Assembly: GCF_041381155.1 (NCBI RefSeq)
Contig: NC_091134.1
Coordinates: 802,001 to 866,000 of the forward strand
DNA length: 64,000 nucleotides
Direction of reading: 5' to 3'
From: Argopecten irradians
Lineage: Eukaryota > Mollusca > Bivalvia > Pectinida > Pectinidae
Position 1 is the stretch's first letter. Every line of letters begins with the position of its first letter. A model generated the notes under the pieces. It made no database searches, had not been told where the DNA came from, and saw only the letters and a list, made by a program, of their open reading frames with translations. This document shows positions 35,769 through 47,885 of this stretch, one piece after another. A program made the position numbers and the translations under genes.

Positions 35769-38395
35769 TTATCTTGCAATGATCCTTGCAAATTCTGAAA
35801 GGAAGTTAAAAGTTATCGTTATTTGATATCAATCAGCATTTTTCTAAATGTAATGTGCTGCCCTACATATCAAGATTCTCTGACAATGATCATGTTACTA
35901 TGATATTCAATGTAAATAGTACAAGTAGTTATACGTTTTAAGTGACATTTGCGATATTGGGCCAATCATTTAAGCATTGAAGTCACTATTTTTTTTAATT
36001 TCATAGGGGTATGAAAGAAATTTTGTTTGCAAACTGTGTGAATCGCTCACAAAAGTTTGCAAACAAAATTTATTTCATATCCCGATGAAATTGAAAAATA
36101 GTGACTTCAATGCTTATAATTAATTTTCCATGCTACTTTATCAAATGAAATACGTTTACACGTACGATTCCATTATTTTTTTTCCAAGGGATTATTTTTC
36201 CCAAATCAATACGCAACGTCAATGTTACTATAGTGACGTCACGATAACGTCGGGATTTCCGCGCCATTTTCGATTTTTTTCATCGTGGAATGAAAAAATG
36301 AATAGGCAAATCAGAAAGCCAGCAACAAAGAGAAAATTAATTATAATCAAATATAAAGAATTATGATCCTTTCGATAAAATTGAAATTTCCATATATAAC
36401 TCGATAATTTGTAATCTTTAACGTCTAAACTGATTTTGTCAGCACTTTCAATATAAGCATCCCCTACCATTCTCCTATAAGCATGCGATTACACTATGTC
36501 ATGAATACTTGGTTTTTATCAGTTGTAGGTCATGGTCAGTAAGTTTATACCACATGATCACTTATATGTTAATCCACTCGACAAGAAAAATGATCATATT
36601 TGAGATGCAATTCAGTTTTATAAATCTACATGTCACTTTCAAAGATTTTTCCTCAATGCCATCTGTCAGTTTCAGATGATGAACTGCCTTTTGTTCTACA
36701 GCAGATTCTGGTAAAACAGGATTAACCAGACCTTGTATAATGTATTTAAAATCAATATCAGTGACACACTGACATAATACATAACACCAAAGTGATTAAC
36801 TTTATCTAGGTAAATTGATACATCCGTAGTCCATCTGACCATTACCATGGACATCAGACAACCCAACCATTGTGTTTATTAAATTTTATCATTATCAAAC
36901 GAAACTATTACCTTCATAACGAAATCTGACAATCGCCATCACTAAGCTCTCTACAATTCCGTCCATTTTATGTAAATAGGATTGTTACCTTCATAATTGA
37001 TCTGACCATCACCATTAACGTCAGCCTCTTTCAACATCTCGTCAATCTCCGCCTCGGATAGCTTCTCTCCTAAATTCGTCATCACGTGCCGTAATTCTGA
37101 CGCTGAGATATAACCATTGCCCTCTCGGTCGAACACTCGGAACGCCTCGTCTAACTCTTCATTCGTATCGTCCTCTCCTGATCTATTCATCATTACTGAC
37201 TTAAAATCGCTGAATTCTATACCACGACCTAATGTAAAAAATAACACATAAAACAAGATTTTCACAATGTAATAGCAATGTAATTGTCTTTATTTTCGAA
37301 TACATTTGTTTTACAATATGTTGAGTTTTTAAAAAGTAAAAAAAAAGAAAACCTCCAAGTCAAATATATTATGGAATATGGGAAATTATATTACAATCAA
37401 ATGCCACCGATAAAAATAAGTAAACATGGCTAAATTAAGTATTTATAGATTAATTATAAATGTTGTTGATAGATTATCAATACTAGTTTTTTATCTCATT
37501 TATTTGGCGAAACAAAGTTTGCATTGAATTTAGAATTAAAAAATCATCATTGTGATAATCGCCATTAGATTCATCTTTAAATATTATATTATATTTAACA
37601 GTAATTCCATGTTTGATAATTTTTTTATACCTGGAGAATAACAAATAACAGGTAACTAGTCTTACCGTCCGGATCCACCTCATTGGTTATAGCCATTAAC
37701 TCAGCCTCAGATGGATTACGGCCAACAGCCCGTAACACGGTTCCTAGTTCTTTGGCATCAATACATCCACGGCCATCTTTGTCAAATAATGTAAAGGCTT
37801 CTTTTAACTCTGCAATGAAAAAATATTTCATTTACTGATATTTACTTATCTGTGTGTTTACATGCCTGGATCATCACCTCAAACCAGAGACTTTGAATAT
37901 TCTTAATTCCATTCTTGCTGATGAAACAATCACTTTCTCTTATTTGAATATATTGGTAAAACAAATACAAAAACAAAATATCGCTAATCAGTTTCGTTAC
38001 TGGCTTTAAGAGTTTTTACTTTCTATGCACTATTCATATCTTTTTATACATAGCATAACGGACACAACTTATTAATATAGTAATACTACGAAGATCATAC
38101 TAATTGACTTAAGCAAAGGTAACTGTAACTGATCGGAACATTTGTGTTGAAAAAGGTAATGTTGTGTGTTTTTATGTGATAATTTGTGTATTTTTTACAT
38201 CTAAAGGTATCTAATATTTGTATTAATATCTAATATTATATATGCTCTAGTCATTCACACATCAGAAATAATGTATGTATATAAATAGAAATATATATAA
38301 TATGTCCGATTCACTGAATCATTCGCCGTGACAGATTAAGAGTTGTAAGGAAAGAATCCAGCCTTACCTGTCAGCTGCTCGTCATTCGGCTCCAT
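35769..38395 (-). CDS. Calmodulin-like protein, 145 residues (gene 5)
   Basis: Exons: 38395-38368 (MEPNDEQLT), 37809-37666, 37228-36989 and 35794-35769 ([11 protein letters not shown]). The ATG follows an acceptor directly, so a non-coding 5' exon is likely; a donor-like CAG|GTAAAA near 38918 is one candidate. EF1 is [12 protein letters not shown] with Arg at a ligand position. EF2 is one residue short (DPDGRG then IEFSDF) and should be dead. EF3 [12 protein letters not shown] is slightly altered, and EF4 [12 protein letters not shown] is intact. It is therefore expected to bind calcium mainly in its C-lobe. Two decayed copies of the EF4-coding exon end lie downstream in the last intron. Confidence 0.9.
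35966..36120. mobile_element. Long palindrome / foldback element, in the last intron of gene 5
   Basis: Arms of about 65 bp: AAGCATTGAAGTCACTATTT through TTTTGTTTGCAAAC, and the inverse after a loop near 36043-36053. The flanking GTGACGTCACGATAACGTCG at 36232-36251 may belong to a larger element. No coding content. Confidence 0.75.
36820..36960 (-). pseudogene. Two decayed copies of the EF4-coding exon end of gene 5
   Basis: On the minus strand 36873-36829 reads [12 protein letters not shown], aligned to the functional [12 protein letters not shown]. Nearby, 36950-36911 keeps GATGGCGATTGTCAGATTTC then TTATGAAG|GTAA, matching the same exon end and donor. Both are non-functional relics of local tandem duplication. 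Confidence 0.7.
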
Positions 38396-39825
38396 CTGTC
38401 AATATATAACGGAGTTATCTCCCTTGAATTCCGATAAAGCTATACAATGGTACAGTCAATTCATGGTATAACTTACAGCTTACAACAAATAAAACAGATA
38501 AGAGATGCATAAAACAAACTTCTTTAAATTCTATTTTAGATTAGGTAAATGATACATGTTTGCTGTTGTACTACGAAAATGAGAAGAATGGTCACTTCGT
38601 AAAAAACAACTGGGTTTAAAAAAAAATCCAGCTGCCATTCTCTAATATTGTTAATAATAGTTTTTTGTTACTAACCACACAGTTTTGAAGGTTTTGTTCA
38701 TTTTAACAAGATTTTCTTTGGCTCTGTCTTTCGGTCAATATCTTCAAATGACAGGAAAAATACAAACACTTCAAAACATAATCATATCATAACTGACAAA
38801 CATTGCTGTATATAAATTGACAACAATACTGATACATTGTTTATCAATGTAGTGAAATTATATTCATTTAAAACAATATGTAAAAATGTAGAAATAAGTA
38901 ATCATTGTTTTTTTACCTGACAATATGGTCGCCTTCCGTCTTGAACACTCTGTTTTGATGGTAACGTCTAACTTTGTTACGATAACATGGACCGTCATTG
39001 GGGGTCCATAGAGGGTAATTTGGTACGAAATGTTTGGTTCAGTAAAAGCGGCTGTCGTGTTGGTAAACGAAGTAAAAGGGACATTTATCTGTAAGCAAAC
39101 GTACAATTTCTACGAAACTTCTCATTATGATCACAACTACTTTCTCAACTCAGTATTACTATATAACAATATATCAGTTTTAAAGGAATATATAAATCTA
39201 AACATTTGAAATGGAATTGGCATCAAACTACTTCATATCTATTAATTTTACCTCCATATGTTTAATGTTTGTTGTTGAAATTTGTTTTCATCATTAGGCA
39301 GAATTTATAAATTAAGAGTAGATTTGAGTATATATTGAATCATTTGATAGAATAGTTCGCGTACAGTCAACCCCAGATCACGAGATATCATTATAAGACA
39401 GTTTTGACTTGACAAATCTATTGTTCTTTACCTGCGTTGCGGGTAAATGGCTGACTAGACACGTGTGTTTCAATGTGGGCACACATATGTATCTATTAGC
39501 CGTTGTACGATACTCAACGAATCACAGCCATGCCATATACGTACATAACAGATATCTTTTAACCACACCCTCCATTATTTTTATCGAGCGATTGCACCTA
39601 CACACACTAGCTCTACATATTCCTGGTTGATTTTCCTGAAGGATGCTCATAATGACATCAACACTGCAATTGATATCAAGATGAAACTGGATAAGATACT
39701 AGCAAGTGGGGCATTATAATTATTTATACCAGTTTAATCGTGTAAAGGGACGAAACTTCCTATTCTTCTAATTGATTTTCTACTTCTTTACTTCTCTCTA
39801 GACACCGCTTATCGTTTGGCCAACA
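38396..39825. other. Upstream flank of gene 5
   Basis: A possible non-coding 5' exon ends at CAG|GTAAAA near 38918. Nothing else is supported. Confidence 0.3.
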
Positions 39826-40114
39826 ATTGAGGAAGTCTTTTGGTTCTGTCCACTGGCAGAGACACACTATAGTCTATAAAACTTGGTAGTTTCTGTTCCT
39901 GATTTGCGATTAGCAGAAAAGGAGTGGGGCAATATGACCGGATGTGTTCGGTGTCGGCAGCATTGGGATAGCACATTAAAAAAGAGCTCCACCATTACAA
40001 GTAGACAGCAAATTTACACCGCAGCCTCCCAAAACATACAGATATTCAACTACCGCAACATGCTGTAGGCATAGGGAGCATCCTTAAATAGTCCTGGCTG
40101 TTAATTGGAAATTA
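39826..40114 (+). mobile_element. SINE, diverged copy
   Basis: It follows the family from GAGGAAGTCTTTTGGTTCTG to CTGGCTGTTAATTGGAAATT but is more diverged, and the B-box is decayed. Confidence 0.7.
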
Positions 40115-40247
40115 AACCTAATAAATCAGGATACTGAGGCTTGGTAACATGTGGCTCAGTGACGGACATTCTAATATGGTTCCTTTGGAGTTCAAACATA
40201 AAATTATGATATCTATTGTTTCTGTTTTTAAATTGATTGAATTAAGG

Positions 40248-40372
40248 AACTGGGACGACTGATAGCTCGTTGTAAGTATAATGTGACCGCGTAGGGTGTC
40301 ATGTTTAGTTTCTATATTACAAAGAGACAACATGAATGTACAGCAACCTCTCCAAACACATAAATTTAATTA
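40248..40372 (+). mobile_element. SINE internal fragment
   Basis: GGGACGACTGATAGCTCGTT and ATAATGTGACC match the middle of the SINE; both ends are missing. Confidence 0.55.
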
Positions 40373-40879
40373 TATACTGTGTTGAAATAGTGTTTTGTTT
40401 CAAACATAAATCATAACTACACATTTGCTTGTTTACTTTATTATTTTATGAACAAAGGATACATTTGTTATAAATTTTGATAATTTAAGGTAAAGAAACA
40501 TATTATTTGTATTGAACAAATGATGGATACATACATGTAATTTATACATTTTTATTCGGTAAAGCGACCAATTAGTGTTGCTTCTCCTGTTTCGTCGCTT
40601 TTATCTTCAGTTTTAAATTACAATATTGAACCTGGTATAGAAATTTCCTTTTTGAAACAAAGCACATTACAATGTAAACAATTTTATAAGTGATCTCTCT
40701 GGACAGGAAAACGTTTTTGATTGATAAACTAAATGTTGTCCTCTTCCTTGATGATCCAAATTCCATTGTAATGCTGCTCTCATATACCTCACATTTGGTC
40801 TGAAAAAAGAGGTTGTAAACGTCATATGGTAACTGACAATGGAACGAGCCACATAATTCCAGTTAATATATATTTGTAA

Positions 40880-40893
40880 CAGAGAGAGAGAGA

Positions 40894-40940
<47 letters not shown>
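40880..40940. repeat. (AG)n microsatellite
   Basis: About 30 AG units with one interruption (AGTGAG). Confidence 0.95.
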
Positions 40941-40944
<4 letters not shown>

Positions 40945-41173
40945 TGAATTTTTTTTTTCAATTCAGTTATTGAAATGATGCATATGGGCATTTATTGCAA
41001 AAACATCAGACAAGTGAACTCAGTCTTGTGAATCAAGGGTCATTATTACGTATGTGTTTTCTACAAATGGCATTTGGTTTCCATATATTGAAAAAATGAA
41101 TGGATAATTTGCCTCAGATTGCTGGTGGAATCTAAGAGATTTTATTAATATCTTACCTTCCTTCTTTAGTATT

Positions 41174-43058
41174 CTATTTCATCGACATCATCGTAACAAA
41201 AGCTGCAAACAAAAAACCAAGGCATACATGAATATCACATACACTCTGTACATGTATAAACAATAAAATATTTTCAATGTATGTCGTTGTATAAAAAAAT
41301 ATTATACATACATTATAATAATCTTCTCAGCGTTGACTCAAAAACTATCTATTATGAAAATATGATAAACCTCTATAGTTTATACGTTTGTATGTACAGA
41401 AATGAATCTAACTTTAGAACCAAATAGTACAACTGGCACGTTATTTAACCAGTCCTTACAAAAATACATTGTAAGCATATATACCACATTGAGGGACACT
41501 CTTTCCGTTAAATTGATGCATATTAACCAAAGTTTTGTATTATAAATCTTTGTAGAATAGACAAGATCGTAAGTTACCATCGTAGTTGATGAGACCGTTG
41601 CCGTCAAGATCAGCTTCTCGTATCATTTCGTCCACCTCCTCATCCGTCAGTTTGTCCCCTATCGTGGTCATGATGTGGCGGAACTCTACAGCATTAATAA
41701 ATCCAGTCCCTTCTTTATCAAAAATACGGAAATCTTCCTTTAGATCCTCTTCGTCCTCCTCTGGGTCCTCTAGCTTCTTACTCATCATCACAAGAAAGCT
41801 TGGAAAATCAACCATCCCAGTTCCTAAATAGATAAATATATATTTATTTTATTTATATGGTGTTTAACACCGTTTTAAACATACTGTTTAAATTATATCG
41901 TTTGTTACCTTTATTTAGAGTACGGAGAGTGAGAAAGGCAGCTATATGGTGGAGCACGTGGCAGTGTGTAGAGATTTATGTAAACTTGTTTTCGGGAGGA
42001 AACATACCTAGTGAACACTATAATCAATTCTAATTTAGGACCATTAGATGTATAATCACCGATAAAAACTAAATTATTTACGGTCTATGTGAATTTTTAT
42101 AATATGAATTAAAATACAGATTGGAATTATGCGTATTGACCTACCGTCTCGGTCTGCTGCTTTTACCCACTCCGTGAGTTGTGTAAGGGTTGGGTTCATT
42201 CCTAGGGATCTCATCACTGTCCCACAGTCTTTGGCTGGTATGGCACCTTCACCAGCGTCAAATACCGTAAAGGCTTCCTTAAACTCTGTCATCAAATTAA
42301 CATAGTTAACAAATACCGTAAGGGCTTCCTTAAACTCTGTCATCAATTAACATAATTAATCTGTCATCGAATACCGTAAAGGCTTCCTTAAACTCTGTCA
42401 TCAAGTTAACATAGTTAACCTGGCGTGTCATCGAATACCGTAAATGCCCCTCCTAAAGTATGTGATCAAATCAACATCATATAATTGGCTGTAATCGAAT
42501 ATTTTACACTTTACCAAATAAATATTTGACATAAAGTATATAAATATATCAACATCATCAACATTACATCATAAAACTATTTTTAGATCGATTTAAAAAA
42601 GACATACTTGGAAGCAAGTTTGCATAATGTTATCTCGTGTGTTAAACAATTCGGAAATGTTCACATCTTACCATTTATCTGCTCTTCAGTTAAATGTTCA
42701 ACCTGAAAGATATAAGTTAAATACAGATAAGTACATCATTTGTGATTAGATATTACAAATGAATGTACACGTAAGACACAGTTTAACCATATCTAAACCA
42801 AAGAAAATGTCTATCATGCTCCTTAAACTTTACAATGTACTTTTACCGTTATTTTTAGAAAACCGAAACAGATATTTTACAATATATATGTATAATACAA
42901 TGAATAATGTAAACACCATTTATAGTATTGTTATATGGATTTGCTGTTAAAAAGAAATCATACTAGTAATATACAATTAATAATCAAAATGGGAAACGAA
43001 ATTCACTAATGTTACACTGTAAATATACACCAAATCTTATCGTAGTAACACCTACCAT
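41174..43058 (-). CDS. Calmodulin-like protein with eroded calcium sites, 149 residues (gene 6)
   Basis: Exons: 43058-43056 (ATG|GTAGGT), 42702-42672 ([10 protein letters not shown]), 42285-42145, 41823-41578 and 41202-41174 ([12 protein letters not shown]). The reading frame is intact with all junctions in phase, so this is not a pseudogene by structure. Every loop is altered: EF1 [11 protein letters not shown] is one residue short, EF2 [12 protein letters not shown] lacks the position-12 acid, EF3 [12 protein letters not shown] is changed at positions 3 and 5, and EF4 [12 protein letters not shown] has Ala at position 12 because the last exon begins with CT, not AA. The linker is very acidic ([13 protein letters not shown]). 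It probably binds calcium weakly or not at all. An acceptor-site tandem array lies at its third exon. Confidence 0.9.
42260..42475 (-). repeat. Four-copy tandem duplication of an exon 3 acceptor (gene 6)
   Basis: Units of about 50-65 bp each repeat AATACCGTAAAGGCTTCC followed by TTAAACTCTGTCATCAA. On the minus strand this is the acceptor TTGATGACAG plus the first codons of the EF1 exon. The fourth unit is decayed. Confidence 0.85.
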
Positions 43059-43327
43059 TTTCAACTGTTAGCGATGGGTCCCTCATTTGCGTGTTGAGAG
43101 ACGTTCGGAACACAGGTTCATGACGTTTGTATTTTGATTTGTAAAACAAAGGATATTTTTAAATCACCATAGGGCACGCTTACCAAAACATGTAACAGAG
43201 TAATTTTTATGAGTTGTTTTCTTTTAATTAATTTATAAAATATTTTTGTAATGTATCAGTATTGAAACAATAACATTAGCAAATAGCCATTATAGTTACT
43301 TGAAACTACTGTGTCATCTAGAGTGTA

Positions 43328-43488
43328 TTATTAAAGCATGTGGACGCTAGTCTGGCTGGATGTGACTCCTTTGACAGCTATACTGGCGACGGTATCCCAG
43401 CTTGTGATTCCTCTACTCATTGGAGTAATGAGTGCTATTTGAACTGTTGTGAAACCTATTGTCTTAAAATGTTTGTTTGGTACCTTTA
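43328..43488 (+). CDS. Possible cysteine-rich peptide exon
   Basis: After CATCTAG at about 43321 the frame runs SVLLKHVDASLAGCDSF to a TAA near 43488. It carries six cysteines near the end (GIPAC, SNEC, YLNCCETYC). GC content is clearly above the surroundings. The spacing near the C-terminus (C-YLNCC-ETYC) loosely resembles the exon 2 end of the gene at 8620-13008 (CEYLGCDTNC). No partner signal-peptide exon was found, and an overlapping frame from 43337 gives a 35-residue hydrophobic peptide instead. Low confidence; it may be an exon relic. Confidence 0.3.
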
Positions 43489-45218
43489 AGAAAGAACCGA
43501 TATGTGTTTGTCAACAAACTGTAAACAGTGTTACAATAGACTATCCGTCTCCTGTATTTAATTCAATAGTTCATATGTTTATAAATAAATGTGTGTGTGA
43601 GTGTGTGTGTGTGTGTACTGGCAACACATAAAACAACCTGGTGGAAATGAAAACAAATAAATGTATCGCCAATTGAGAATAAGTACTTAAATCACTTATC
43701 GAGAGTCGATATAGAACAAAATAAACATATCTGATAACAGAACATTTCAGGATCCGTCACAGCTGGTTACCAGTAGATATACAATGTACGATCCAAGGGA
43801 GACTACTCCAGTAATACATTGCAATCAACATTTGTACCAAATCCATTTATATTTCCTATATATTTTGTGTTGTCTGGAGACGGTTATTTCTTCCCTGACA
43901 ATCGGCGTCATATCATGAATTACGAACTTCATTTCTGGGTTTTTCTTTGTGGGTAAACAATTTGTTTGAGTCCGATATTTTGTTCTTGCATATGCAAATT
44001 AATTTGAAACAAATCTATATCTGAATTAACTTCTAAACTAAAAACGATTTTACAAAAGACATATTTTCCACCTTTAGCCCTATACTATACAACCGTTCGC
44101 TCTTCTATAGCCCAATTATTATACAGACAACACTTATGTATGAAGTAAACACCAAATAAAATCATATAATCAAAGGTCGAATAGTTTGTTATTTGTATGG
44201 ATGGATGACAAAAACCAGCTTAAGGTTAGGCAATCAGAGGTCAGTACTCTCTTTAGTAACTTTTTTATCTGCACGCCAGTTGGAATTTCCCAAAGTCAAT
44301 CACAATAAAGAATACTTAGTTTACAGTACAATTGATGATAAGACAAACCAATCGTGTCGCTATAACCAATTAACAACTAACATAGCAAGGACATTAAAAT
44401 GATGAAATCATACATGTAAATAAGACATTTAATTATTTTCCTTTTTATAAACTGATTGTGGGTTTATTTCTACATGAATATAATTGATGGGCAAATGAAA
44501 ACAATTTATTTTAAATGTTTCATTGTAACTGTCAATAAAAACATATCACAAGATATATGAATACCATTAGAACATGTCTGTCAAACATGTCGATTTTTTT
44601 ATCATTAATGTAAACCGTCATCGTTTTCTACAATATTATCAATTATGCTGGAGAGATACATATACCGTAGATTGCTTATTTAGATAAATGCAATTAGAAA
44701 ATGATATTACATATGCAAAAGTAAATAACACGTGTTCCTAATAAGTATAAATACACAGTTATGACACATAATTCGGAAATTCGGTAAAAAAATCAGTTGT
44801 GATATTCTGTTCTGATGAAAACACCATTATTAAATAATTTTAATATGTTATGTTGTTAAACTAAATGCTATGTTACTTTGAGTAATTGGCACTTCCTCCG
44901 CCTGTTTTATCGCATGAAACGACGCTATGCTATCACTTTCTTTAATAATGTGTAAAAACCAATATTTTTATTTATAATTTTGGATTTGGGCCAAACAATT
45001 ACTTGTTCAAAGGTCATTTTATCAATCCAGCCTACAATTAAACAAAAGAATACACATTGAAAGAAAACAATTGCCATGCAAGTGAATAATTAAATAAATA
45101 CTAATTATCGACAGAGTTTCATCTTTCGGCAGATTAAAGTCCGACACAAGCTTTTAACTTAGCTTTATACGTCGAGACTAAAGAATAATGAGCCAAAATA
45201 TCAAAATTGACTGCGAGA
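43489..45218. other. Intergenic, no gene seen
   Basis: AT-rich with a short (GT)n run near 43590-43615. Confidence 0.35.
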
Positions 45219-46361
45219 ATTCGATGGAAATGAAAAGGAGACATGACATTGACAACAGGTAAGGAACAATCGGGTGGAAATTAAAAGGAGATATGACATT
45301 GACAACAGGTAAGGAACAATCGGGTGGAAATTAAAAGGAGACATGACATTGACAACAGGTAAGGAATAATCGGGTGGAAATTAAAAGGAGACATGACATT
45401 GACAACAGGTAAGGAATAATCGGGTGGAAATTAAAAGGAGACATGACATTGACAACAGGTAAGGAACAATCGGATGGAAATTAAAAGGAGATATGATATT
45501 GACAATAGGTAAGGAACAATCGGGTGGAAATTAAAAGGAGACGTGAAATTGACAACAGGTAGGGAGTAATCGGATGGAAATTGAAAGAAGACTTGACATT
45601 ACAACAGGTAAGGAATAATCGGGTGGAAATTAAAAGGAGACATGACATTGACAACAGGTAAGGAACAATCGGGTGGAAATTAAAAGGAGACATGACATTG
45701 ACAACAGGTAAGGAACAATCGGGTGGAAATTAAAAGGAGACTTGACATTGACAACAGGTAAGGAACAATCGGGTGGAAATTAAAAGGAGACATGACATTG
45801 ACAACAGGTAAGGAACAATCGGATGGAAATTAAAAGGAGACTTGACATTGACAACAGGTAAGGAACAATCGGGTGGAAATTAAAAGGAGACTGACTGACA
45901 ACAGTAACAACGGGAAATTAAAAGGTGACATGACATTGACAACAGGTAAGGAACAATCGGGTGGAAATTGGAATGACATTGACAACAGGTAAGAACAATC
46001 GGTGGAAATTAAAAGGAGACATGACATTGACAACAGGTAAGGAACAATCGGGTGGAAATTAAAAGGAGACTTGACATTGACAACAGGTAAGGAACAATCA
46101 GGTAAGGAACAATCGGGTGGAAATTAAAAGGAGACATGACATTGACAACAGGTAAGGAACAATCGGGTGGAAATTAAAAGGAGACATGACATTGACAACA
46201 GGTAAGGAACAATCGGGTGGAAATTAAAAGGAGACATGACATTGACAACAGGTAAGGAATAATCGGGTGGAAATTAAAAGGAGACATGACATTGACAACA
46301 GGTAAGGAATAATCGGGTGGAAATTAAAAGGATACATGACATTGACAACAGATAAGGAATA
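45219..46361. repeat. 50-bp minisatellite, ~23 copies
   Basis: The unit contains CGGGTGGAAATTAAAAGGAG, ACATGACATTGACAACAGG and TAAGGAACAAT. Copies are highly similar with a few deletions near 45893-46000, so the array is young. Each unit carries CAGGTAAGG, a consensus splice donor on the plus strand. Open frames on the minus strand are repeat artefacts. Confidence 0.95.
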
Positions 46362-47254
46362 TCACTTGAGATTTAAAGTTTTTATTAATTAATGTATCAT
46401 GAATTCAATGAGTATATAATTAGCATCATTTGCATTTTTAATGAGAGTGACCATTTGATACAATTTTTTTATTAAGATAGGTGCGGCGGAGAAAAAAAAT
46501 ATGGGTATATTATTAAAATATCTGCAACTGTCGCGAGGATAAATAATATGAATTTGTGTGAAAAACTGTAAATATAAGGAAACATTGATTTCAGATCATG
46601 CTTTTATGATGTTTATTGTATTGGTGAGAGAGATTTAGAGAGCGGAAACTGCAGGTAAGCAACCCAAGAAAAGATATCAAATACTAAATTGAAAACAAAA
46701 TGAAAACCATGGTTGCATGGACTGAACAAAATCAATTCCCATTAGATAAAGGATTTTGACTTTCGAATAATTCATATCTAGTAATTCTTCCTTTTCTCAC
46801 AAAAGGAATCATCACGTGAAAGCAGACACACCAAGTACACCAAGTCAACTTATGGTGTATAAAATCATTATCTTTGTGCTTCGTTAAAAGGACAGCCATC
46901 CCATGTTCTTTCCCCTTGTCAGACAACTCTTTCATGTTGTACTTGAGCTCATATTTTCATGTGTCGATTTTCGAAGCACACGATTGGTTTGTTGTGAGCC
47001 ATACCTTCCAATATAATTTCACTGTAAAAGAAACCTTGTCACTGTTTGACAAACAATATAGATTATATCAGTTTTAATACTGTGCTGACATTAACAACAG
47101 AAAACGTACAGGACACGCGATCTGTTTGATTCATCTAGATAAACAAAGAATTCTTTTATTTCAAATGTTTTGAATCAATTCAGTCAGATTAGATGAGAGA
47201 ACTCTTTTATCGTAAGACTAAACATATCTAAGATACCGTCTGATTATTGTAATC
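46362..47254. other. Intergenic, no gene seen
   Basis: A 67-codon frame on each strand near 46732-47077 shows no recognisable family. Confidence 0.3.
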
Positions 47255-47885
47255 GATTAATTAGAGAAATATGCGAGGCGTTTCAAGGAAGATGTTGGGT
47301 ATATATCAATAATCAACATCTTCCATTCCAACCCTCCTTCCGGTTCTCACTTTGGTGGAGTTTGGGAAAGACTTATAAGGTCAAGTGTTGTACTCTCTTA
47401 TGCATGAACAGACTGTGGCAATGGACAATGAAGGTCTTCAGACATTATTCTGTAAGGTAGAGGCCATCTGAAATGGTCACCCATTAACTGAAGCCTCGGA
47501 CAATGTGACAGACCCTCGCGTTTTAACTCCGAATTATTTGCTACCGCTTGATCTTGGAGAGTATTTCCCCCTGGAACATTCGTCACAACGGATAACTATG
47601 TCAGAAGACGGTGGAGACAGATTCAGTGCCTTGCGGACATGGAAGGGATGGGTCAAAGATTCAAGGCCGACAGAAATGGTCAAGCAAGCAACGCAATATA
47701 CAAGTCGGAGACCTGGTACTTATCGCGGATAGTACACCAAGGAATGCATGGATTTCCGGTAGGATTAAAGAAGTAGTCCAGGACAAACATGGCATTGTGA
47801 GATCTATTAAGGTTAAGACCTTGTCAAACGTGTCGACACGTCCAGTGAGCAAACTCGTGCTTTTGCTCGAGTCAGACATTAATTA
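47255..47885 (+). mobile_element. BEL/Pao LTR retrotransposon fossil, C-terminal pol fragment
   Basis: Translated pieces match the end of the integrase region (FNPPSGSHFGGVWERLIRS) and the following C-terminal domain of BEL/Pao polyproteins (GDLVLIADSTPRNAW then GRIKEVV..RPVSKL). Only this small 3' part of pol is present; it is broken, with several disruptions. An LTR-like stretch with a late polyadenylation-type signal may follow to about 48780, but I could not identify a matching second LTR. The age is moderate to old. Confidence 0.75.

Noticed and set aside
45481-46033. Minus-strand frames with repeated FNFHP/LLISTRLF motifs
   Set aside because: Artefacts of the 50-bp minisatellite.
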